Assembly: GCA_003354225.1 (NCBI GenBank)
Contig: PIVH01000456.1
Coordinates: 1-5,722, forward strand
Origin: Globobulimina sp.
Taxonomy: Eukaryota > Foraminifera > Rotaliida
DNA length: 5,722 nucleotides
Reading direction: 5' to 3'
Shown here: one piece after another, positions 1-5,722 of the stretch
Numbering within the stretch: the first letter of the stretch is position 1
Layout: every line of letters begins with the position of its first letter
Notes under the pieces: model-generated
Seen by the model: only the letters and a program-made list of their open reading frames with translations
Databases searched by the model: none
What the model was told of the DNA's origin: nothing
Translations under genes and position numbers: made by a program

Positions 1-152
1 TTGAGGCTGCTGATGGAAACGATGACATCCATGTTTCATATCGATGTTATGGTTGCGACAATATGGTAACGTGTAATAATAACGATATTAAACATATAAA
101 ATATAGCTTAAACCGCTGCATTGTTATTAAAAAAACTGAGGACTTTAAGTGA
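1..152 (+). CDS. Possible 3' terminal exon of an unknown gene, cut by the left edge
   Basis: The frame starting at base 3 is open from the left edge for 49 codons and ends in TGA at 150-152. The peptide begins EAADGNDDIHVSYRCYGCDN and ends with KKTEDFK. It has four cysteines, including a C-x-x-C pair (RCYGC) followed by further Cys at spacings of 5 and 14 residues, which could bind metal but is too short to assign to a family. It is acidic at its start and basic at its end. The gene would run convergently toward the RCC1-repeat gene that ends at 338, leaving a spacer of about 185 bases. An open frame this long can occur by chance, so the exon is tentative and no function is proposed. Confidence 0.35.
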   Translation, partial: EAADGNDDIHVSYRCYGCDNMVTCNNNDIKHIKYSLNRCIVIKKTEDFK

Positions 153-337
153 TAAAATGGATAAACACCCCGGCCTAATTTTGTTTATAGTGTATCGGCA
201 AATTATCTATTTTTATAATTATGAATGCAGCAGCTTAAGTCAAGAGAGAGTAAAAGGATTGCTAAGCAAGTCGTAGGGTTCAATAACTTTAAATCGATGA
301 TTTCTGATTTTGCCATCGCTGTCATTCCTGAACGGTG
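153..337. other. Convergent intergenic spacer
   Basis: This short spacer lies between the 3' end of the possible + strand exon and the 3' end of the - strand RCC1-repeat gene. It is AT-rich and should contain the 3' UTRs of both. No canonical AATAAA was found on either strand in a useful position; GATAAAATGG just after 150 is the nearest A-rich candidate for the + strand gene. No RNA gene or repeat was recognised. Confidence 0.5.
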
Positions 338-1830
338 TCAGTGAGAGGCAGAATTAAAAATAACAATGGAATTATGCATTCCAGCAATAACAGCACAAGG
401 CTGCAAGTCAGGCAATTTATCACATTTTACTTTTGTTGGTTTCGCAGCTCTACCAATTTTTAATCCAGATTTAAAATGTTGATTGGATCCATGACTATAG
501 ATCTTATTATCTTGTCCAATTAGTATGACATGGTTATACCCACAGCTTAAATCTTTAAATAGGTTATCTTTTATATCACATTCCCATTTTGTAATATTTA
601 CTCTCTCCAATGTTGAAACAATCATTTTACCGAATCCCCCATAATATCCTGTATTTGTTAAATAAACAGTAAATGACTCACCACACTCCGCTTTAACTAT
701 TGTTTCCGAGATAAATATCATCATTGGGGCGGCTATAACGACCGATACTTGCCCCATGTCTTGCGACTGTGAACATTGTTTGTTATCATTCAATCCAAAA
801 CACCATAAATTCCCACCGGAATCCACTGCGCAAGAATGGTATTCCCCACAATCTATGGCTGTAATTTTAATATTTTCCTCAATAAATGCTGTTATAATCT
901 TCAATTTATTCTCTCGCGATGATAAATAGCCCAAACCACATTGGCCATTGTTGTTATTCCCATAGGAATATACTGTTCCATTATCCACCAAAAATAATGA
1001 ATGCAATAAACCACATTCAATCCATGTTATACTTTGAAATGAATTGTAATTATATCAACTACAAATATTGAATATATTACGTACCTTAAATGTTTGTTTA
1101 TGGCTAAATCATCAAACAAATGTTTAATAAATACGCGTTTCCATTCGCCCATATCACTCATTGTCAGCGAGGACATATAAATCGAGCCATTGGTTAATTT
1201 AATTATTACATCATTACTATACATTGAATTTGATATTAATTCGATTTGTTGTTTCTGATCTACAAAATTAAAATATTTATAAAACGAGGTTATGTGTTTC
1301 AAATGGTAGTTATTGTCATTGTCATCAGTTTCATTTAAACACAATCCATCAAATAAATTGCTACCAACACCATATATCTCTGAAACATATGATTTTATAA
1401 AATATTTATTGTGACCACGGTAAATATTATCCAATGATGATAGTTTTGGTTCAAATAAATACAATCGTTCAAACTCTGAAATTTCACTGTTTGACATCAA
1501 ATTTTTACCAATTCCGTACACGCGAAAATATCTTGGCAGAAAGGATAATATAAGGGATGTAATGGTGGATGTAATTCGATAAAATGATTTATTTTCGGCA
1601 TGCATATGGCTTTGATATAATAATTTCTGCATTTGATGAATATATGATTGCGTTATTGAAATTCGGTAATTTTTATATGTTTTTCGTACGTGTTGAGAAT
1701 TATCAATTGTTGGCACTGATGTTTGACGCACAATATTATCCTGTTTATCTTTTGATTGATTCAGAGTAACACCTGATTGTATTTGCTCATAATTTGTTGC
1801 ATCACCAACAACTGCTGCACAAGTACCCAT
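338..1830 (-). CDS. RCC1-repeat (beta-propeller) protein, two exons, complete
   Basis: Exons are 1830-1085 and 1031-338, joined over a 53-base intron to give 479 residues. ATG at 1830-1828 opens the frame and TGA at 340-338 closes it. From about residue 100 the protein shows degenerate RCC1-type blades. Clear ones are at about 250-282 (ITWIECGLLHSLFLV, VYSYG), 305-329 (ITAIDCGEYHS, LWCFG), 360-384 (IVKAECG), 407-431 (DLSCGYNHVILI, IYSHG) and 463-475. Weaker ones are near 104-110 (VYGIGKN), 136-158 and 196-221. This is enough for a propeller of about seven blades. Residues 1-80 are polar with no recognised domain, and no signal peptide or membrane segment is evident. RCC1 folds often serve as protein-interaction or nucleotide-exchange modules, but the partner is unknown. 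The gene lies 225 bases downstream of a Rab8-like gene on the same strand and has a partial paralog at the right edge. Confidence 0.85.
1032..1084 (-). other. Intron of the RCC1-repeat gene (53 bases)
   Basis: On the - strand the donor is TTAAG|GTACGT and the acceptor is TTTCAAAG|TATAAC. Removal joins AG and T into an AGT Ser codon (residue 249). The blade sequence SITWIECGLLHSLFLV is then completed across the junction. The intron is not a multiple of three, and reading through it reaches a stop 18 codons past the junction codon, so retention would truncate the protein after about half of its blades. Each of the two flanking open frames alone looks like a separate incomplete gene, which is why the intron matters. 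Confidence 0.88.
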
Positions 1831-2055
1831 CGGCTATATTCTTACAAGCAAAAAACTTTTCGACCAGGTGGGGACGGGTTATCTTTTGGACAATATCGTT
1901 CACACAAAATATGATATCACAGTAATCACACTCAAGAAACCAAAATACGTGAATAGTGATTTGATTTGATTTGTTCACACAAACTCACAAAAAACAAAAA
2001 AAAATGGTGTAGAATGGAAAGATTTAAAAGATAGAAATACAAATTAAAGAATGAT
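1831..2055 (-). promoter_or_regulatory. Spacer with probable promoter of the RCC1-repeat gene and 3' UTR of the Rab gene
   Basis: Only 225 bases separate the Rab stop codon from the RCC1-repeat start, so both the Rab 3' UTR and the RCC1 promoter must fit here unless the two are co-transcribed. The - strand motif TTTGTGTGAAC occurs twice, at 1898-1908 and 1973-1983. A GATTT unit is repeated three times near 1957-1972. These are candidate promoter elements by position only. No clear TATA box or AATAAA signal was found. Confidence 0.3.
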
Positions 2056-2676
2056 TTAATTACATGCACATTTGCTGGATGACTCAGGGGCTGACTTGGA
2101 TTTATCTAAACCCACAGCGCGGATATTACTCTTTTCAGTGACTCGCGTATTTGTAATAACAATGTCCTGTGCCAATGTCACGAAAGCTTCATAAACATTA
2201 ATGTCATTTTTCGCGGATGTTTCGAAAAATTTTATTCCATATTCATTTGATAATTCTTGCGCCCGGTTTTTTGAAATTACGCGTTCATCATTGCAATCAC
2301 ATTTGTTTCCAATCAACATTTTGTGCACATTTTGCGTAGCATGTTGCTCAATGTTCCGCATCCAATTGCGTATATTTAAAAAGCTTTGTTCGTCGGTCAG
2401 GTCATACACCAAAAGCACTCCCATGGCGCCGCGGTAATAGGCCGTGGTTATTGTCCTGAACCTTTCCTGTCCGGCGGTGTCCCATATCTGTAATTTTACT
2501 CTTTGACCGTCAATTTCAACGGTTTTTAATTTGAAATCGATACCTATTGTTGTAATGAAGTTGGTACTGAAAGAATCATCACTAAACCGCAATAATAAGC
2601 AACTTTTGCCTACTCCGGAATCTCCAATCATTAAAAGCTTCACTAAATGATCATATGCTGAATGACGTGCTGCCAT
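2056..2676 (-). CDS. Rab8/Sec4/RabE-class small GTPase, intronless copy
   Basis: This 206-residue single-exon gene encodes a complete Rab GTPase. Rab8/Sec4-class proteins direct secretory vesicles from the Golgi to the plasma membrane and, in ciliated cells, to the cilium. Visible motifs are the P-loop GDSGVGKS (18-25), switch I ITTIGIDF (41-48) with Thr43, WDTAGQE (65-71) with catalytic Gln70, the Rab-specific AYYRGAMG (79-86), NKCD (124-127) and ETSAK (152-156). ITTIGIDFK and [14 protein letters not shown] are typical of the Rab1/Rab8/Rab10 cluster; [16 protein letters not shown] fits Rab8 best. The tail ends KCACN, so Cys203 and Cys205 are the prenylation candidates, but a final Asn after C-x-C is atypical. 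The G domain is about 76 percent identical, by eye count, to the Rab at 4186-5054, which has four introns; this copy may have arisen by intron loss or retroposition. It is named by family only. Confidence 0.95.
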   Translation of the reverse strand: MAARHSAYDHLVKLLMIGDSGVGKSCLLLRFSDDSFSTNFITTIGIDFKLKTVEIDGQRVKLQIWDTAGQERFRTITTAYYRGAMGVLLVYDLTDEQSFLNIRNWMRNIEQHATQNVHKMLIGNKCDCNDERVISKNRAQELSNEYGIKFFETSAKNDINVYEAFVTLAQDIVITNTRVTEKSNIRAVGLDKSKSAPESSSKCACN

Positions 2677-2995
2677 CGTGTATATGATGTAGTGTCCACT
2701 TGATTTTTTGTTCTACTTCTGTAACGAAAGTATTATTCTAAACTGTTTTTTTTTTGTTTTCTTTGATAGCTATTTTATATTTATAGAGGTGAGTCCGATT
2801 ATGATATAATTGCCGCTATTTCTGCAGTCTGCAGCTGAATTACAACTATTAAGGATTTAGAATGAATTTCATTTAATTTTGAATGGTTTTTGATGCATTT
2901 TTTTTGTTACGTGTTTTGAGCTTACACAAGTTAAATAGTCAAATTTTCAATAGTCAAATATTTTAATAACCTCGCGTGCAACATTCAAAATAACA
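2677..2995 (-). promoter_or_regulatory. Spacer with probable promoter of the intronless Rab gene
   Basis: These 319 bases lie between the Rab start codon and the stop codon of the membrane-protein gene, both on the - strand. They should hold the Rab promoter and the membrane-gene 3' UTR. On the - strand, ATTAAA signals occur at 2967-2962 and 2877-2872, about 30 and 120 bases past the membrane-gene stop. An A-rich leader (T-rich as written) precedes the Rab ATG. CTGCAG occurs twice near 2822-2833. One copy of a 20-base repeat lies at 2915-2934. No coding frame or RNA gene was recognised. Confidence 0.4.
2915..2934 (+). repeat. 20-base dispersed direct repeat, copy 1
   Basis: The sequence TTTGAGCTTACACAAGTTAA recurs at 3968-3987 with a single mismatch (T to C at its eighth base) in the same orientation. 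The two copies lie outside the membrane-protein gene, one just past its 3' end and one upstream of its start. A match of 19 in 20 is unlikely by chance in a window this size, although AT-richness raises the odds. Function unknown. Confidence 0.55.
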
Positions 2996-3742
2996 TCAGC
3001 TGGCACGAGCTTCGTAGCACACTCCAACATACACAGAACCCAACATACAAATTACGCTTACGGCTGTAAATAGACGATATTTTACTTCTGCGTTTGTTTC
3101 TGTTTGATTGTGAAATTTGTTGCTGCATTCTTTGCGTAAGTTATCATAATGTGATTCAAACATTAAATTATCATCCAAATCCATCAAAGCAAACATGCCA
3201 ACACCACTTAATACCATAGTCACAGCATCTTTCGCACAAAAAATAACCATAAATGAACCAACAATTCCGCCAAAAGCAACCACTCTGTTCACAACATATC
3301 CTGTCCGTGCCCAGAATTTATTTATTCCATTTTCATAAACTGGTAATTTGTGTATCCCTTTCCTCGCAAACAATTCATGCGTGCCTTTGTAGCTCATGAT
3401 TGTACACATCACAAATGCTAATAATTTATACACAAGTTTTGCTGCTGACATTTTTTCCAGGTCACAATGGTTAAAATCTTTGCCTTCGCCGTCAAATCCT
3501 TGCAATGAAACCTCATAAAGTATAAATACGATACCGCACAATTGTGCAAAAGCACACAATAAACCTTTTGTTACATCTTGGAATGAAGCAGGACACAATG
3601 CCAAATATTGATAAATATCAATTTGTTTATTTTCAATACATTTCATGATTGTACTCTGCTTTTCTTTGACACTCTCTCCAACACCAATCGATATATCTGT
3701 TTCTCGTTCTGATATTGAAAACGTACGATTGGTCTCTTTCAT
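2996..3742 (-). CDS. Multi-pass membrane protein of unknown function
   Basis: This 248-residue protein starts at the ATG at 3742-3740, the first Met after an in-frame TGA about 40 bases upstream, and ends in TGA at 2998-2996. Residues 1-50 are polar, with several Ser/Thr and Glu. Hydrophobic segments lie at about 57-79 (GLLCAFAQLCGIVFILYEV), 100-117, 149-170 (VVAFGGIVGSFMVIFC) and 223-243 (LFTAVSVICMLGSVYVGV). A fifth, at about 171-187, carries an Asp/Lys start. This suggests four or five membrane spans. The segment ending FALMDLDDNL (184-193) places three acidic residues right after a membrane helix. It resembles, from memory only, a conserved region in uncharacterised membrane proteins of other protists. 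There is no signal peptide, and no transporter or channel family was recognised. The gene is transcribed divergently from the second Rab gene and shares its upstream region. Confidence 0.75.
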   Translation of the reverse strand: MKETNRTFSISERETDISIGVGESVKEKQSTIMKCIENKQIDIYQYLALCPASFQDVTKGLLCAFAQLCGIVFILYEVSLQGFDGEGKDFNHCDLEKMSAAKLVYKLLAFVMCTIMSYKGTHELFARKGIHKLPVYENGINKFWARTGYVVNRVVAFGGIVGSFMVIFCAKDAVTMVLSGVGMFALMDLDDNLMFESHYDNLRKECSNKFHNQTETNAEVKYRLFTAVSVICMLGSVYVGVCYEARAS

Positions 3743-4185
3743 GTCTAATTCTTTATTTTTTGAACTTTGGTATGGAACAGATTTTCACCAACACGAATTG
3801 AAAAAGGATGCGGAGATTGCCGGAGAATCTTCGAAAATGTGCGAAAAATCGTATGTAGATTCAGCTGCATCCAGATTTATATAATTAAATAATAATGAAT
3901 TCATTCTCATTTCATATTGGATTGGTTCTGGTTTGTTTGTGATTGGAGCGAACATCGTTGTTTGATATTTGAGCCTACACAAGTTAACTTATATATGTTT
4001 CTAGAAGAGGTTAATTTTCGAACAGTATCTTAATTTAGCCTCGAGATATTTAGTTTTCTTGAATATCAACGAAGTTGAGTGAAAAATCGTACGTGTTGTT
4101 TACCAAGAAAGCATCCTCCTGTCTGCCCACCACAAACTAAACACACACCAATCCAACCAAATCTACCTATTATTTTAATAACAAC
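3743..4185. promoter_or_regulatory. Divergent promoter region between membrane-protein gene and second Rab gene
   Basis: These 443 bases separate two genes transcribed away from each other, so promoters for both are expected here. TTATATAT at about 3988-3995 is a TATA-like stretch roughly 190 bases before the Rab ATG. The last 60 bases before that ATG are C/A-rich, unlike the rest of the spacer, and look like a 5' leader ending in AACAAC before ATG. The second copy of the 20-base repeat lies at 3968-3987. The - strand has a 65-codon open frame at 3982-3785 that could be leader sequence or a missed exon; no good splice from it into the membrane gene was found. Confidence 0.45.
3968..3987 (+). 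repeat. 20-base dispersed direct repeat, copy 2
   Basis: TTTGAGCCTACACAAGTTAA, one mismatch from the copy at 2915-2934 and in the same orientation. It sits directly before the TATA-like stretch upstream of the second Rab gene. Relative to each neighbouring Rab gene the copies have opposite orientation (about 200 and 240 bases from the start codons), so a shared promoter element would have to work in both directions. Confidence 0.55.
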
Positions 4186-5054
<869 letters not shown>

Positions 5055-5252
5055 GTTCTTTAAGGCAGCAGATTTAGTATAAATGTGTTAAACCAATTAT
5101 TGTTTGTTTCAAAACCGTTAAAAACTAAAACTTTAAATTAAACCATTATTATTGTTCCCTTTTTATACATTTTTTATTGGGTTTTTTTTTCTTTAATTTC
5201 AAGGCAGAGTCCGACACAGTTTCTGTTTAAAAAACAGTTTGTAAGGAACGGA
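5055..5252. terminator. Convergent 3' spacer with candidate poly(A) signals for both flanking genes
   Basis: The second Rab gene (+) and the partial RCC1-repeat gene (-) converge on these 198 bases. For the Rab, ATTAAA at 5137-5142 is about 83 bases past the stop. For the RCC1-repeat gene, AATAAA on the - strand at 5178-5173 is about 75 bases past its stop. A T-rich run covers about 5157-5200. A small inverted repeat, CTGTTT-AAA-AAACAG, lies at 5223-5237. These signals fit by sequence and position; transcript ends are unproven. Confidence 0.45.
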
Positions 5253-5722
5253 TCACTGCTCACTCTTAAATATAAAGACACAGTCATCTTTTCCAGCAAT
5301 GACCTTATGAATTTGTGCAAAATCATTTAATTCATCAAAGTTTTTTTTATCAATTTCAAAAAATGAATCCGTAATCCCAATAACTCGTAGGTCACTATCG
5401 AATTTATCAAACGTATAACCGAACGTTACTATTCTTCCAAACTTTGTAATTAATATAATATGATCAAACCCCACAGAAAAATCTCGATACAGAACACGAT
5501 TTGTATTGAACCATACACCATTTTGCATTAAATCATCTTTATGGTTTTTCGATTTCATGATCCATTTTGCTCGACCAAATCCATAGAAATATCCTTTTGC
5601 AGTCAAACAAGCTGTGAAATATTTGCCACATTCAGCTTTGATAATATTCGTTTTCTCATTAATTTTATGCGAACATGAATATATTTTTGGTGTATTTACC
5701 ATTATTGTAGCTTATTACTATA
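5253..5722 (-). CDS. RCC1-repeat protein, C-terminal part, cut by the right edge
   Basis: An open frame from 5702 to the TGA at 5255-5253 gives 149 residues, the C-terminal blades of a second RCC1-repeat protein. NIIKAECGKYFTACLTAKGY, then FGYTFDKF and VIAGKDDCVFIFKSEQ, line up in order with IVKAECG, the next blade and VIAGMHNSIVIF of the gene at 338-1830, so the two are paralogs. The ATG at 5702 is probably internal. An in-frame TAA lies at 5714-5712, and a possible acceptor (AATAAG, ending at 5711) lies between them. That would place an intron here, with the exon starting near 5710 and the N-terminal blades beyond the window. Alternatively this could be a truncated copy. It is convergent with the second Rab gene. 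Confidence 0.75.

Noticed and set aside
1584-1769. 61-codon open frame on the + strand
   Set aside because: It is antisense to exon 1 of the RCC1-repeat gene and has no homology signal.
2201-2437. 78-codon open frame on the + strand
   Set aside because: It is antisense to the conserved part of the intronless Rab gene and is a shadow of its codon pattern.
3645-3884. 79-codon open frame on the + strand
   Set aside because: It overlaps the start of the membrane-protein gene on the other strand and has no motif; a chance frame is more likely.
5223-5237. CTGTTT-AAA-AAACAG hairpin as a bacterial-type terminator
   Set aside because: The stem is short and AT-rich, and the genes are clearly eukaryotic with introns, so intrinsic termination does not apply.

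Overview
The window looks like nuclear DNA of a unicellular eukaryote. It is AT-rich and gene-dense, and it encodes Rab GTPases and RCC1-repeat proteins. Genes are split by very short GT-AG introns (48 to 74 bases), and spacers are a few hundred bases or less. All three stop codons are used normally, so the standard genetic code fits. Nothing bacterial, viral or transposon-like was seen. The exact lineage cannot be fixed from the sequence; a compact-genome protist, perhaps a rhizarian or other amoeboid group with many RCC1-like genes, is a guess only.

Layout from left to right: (1) the possible last exon of an unknown + strand gene, ending at 152. (2) A two-exon RCC1-repeat gene on the - strand (1830 to 338), rebuilt here by removing a 53-base intron; 479 residues. 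(3) An intronless Rab8/Sec4-class GTPase gene on the - strand (2676 to 2056), 206 residues. (4) A - strand gene for a multi-pass membrane protein of unknown function (3742 to 2996), 248 residues. (5) A divergent promoter region, 3743-4185. (6) A second Rab8/Sec4-class gene on the + strand (4186-5054), rebuilt as five exons and 203 residues, with one exon of only 9 bases. (7) The 3' part of a second RCC1-repeat gene on the - strand (5702 to 5253), paralogous to the first and running off the right edge.

The window therefore holds two Rab8-like/RCC1-like neighbour pairs on either side of a membrane-protein gene. Rab8-class GTPases act in exocytic and ciliary membrane traffic, and some RCC1-fold proteins act on small GTPases (RCC1 on Ran; RPGR is reported to act with Rab8). 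A functional link between these neighbours is a hypothesis. The best-supported unusual feature is the 9-base micro-exon, which supplies the switch II residues Ala-Tyr-Tyr and the first base of the Arg codon. Without it the second Rab would lack part of its effector-binding surface.
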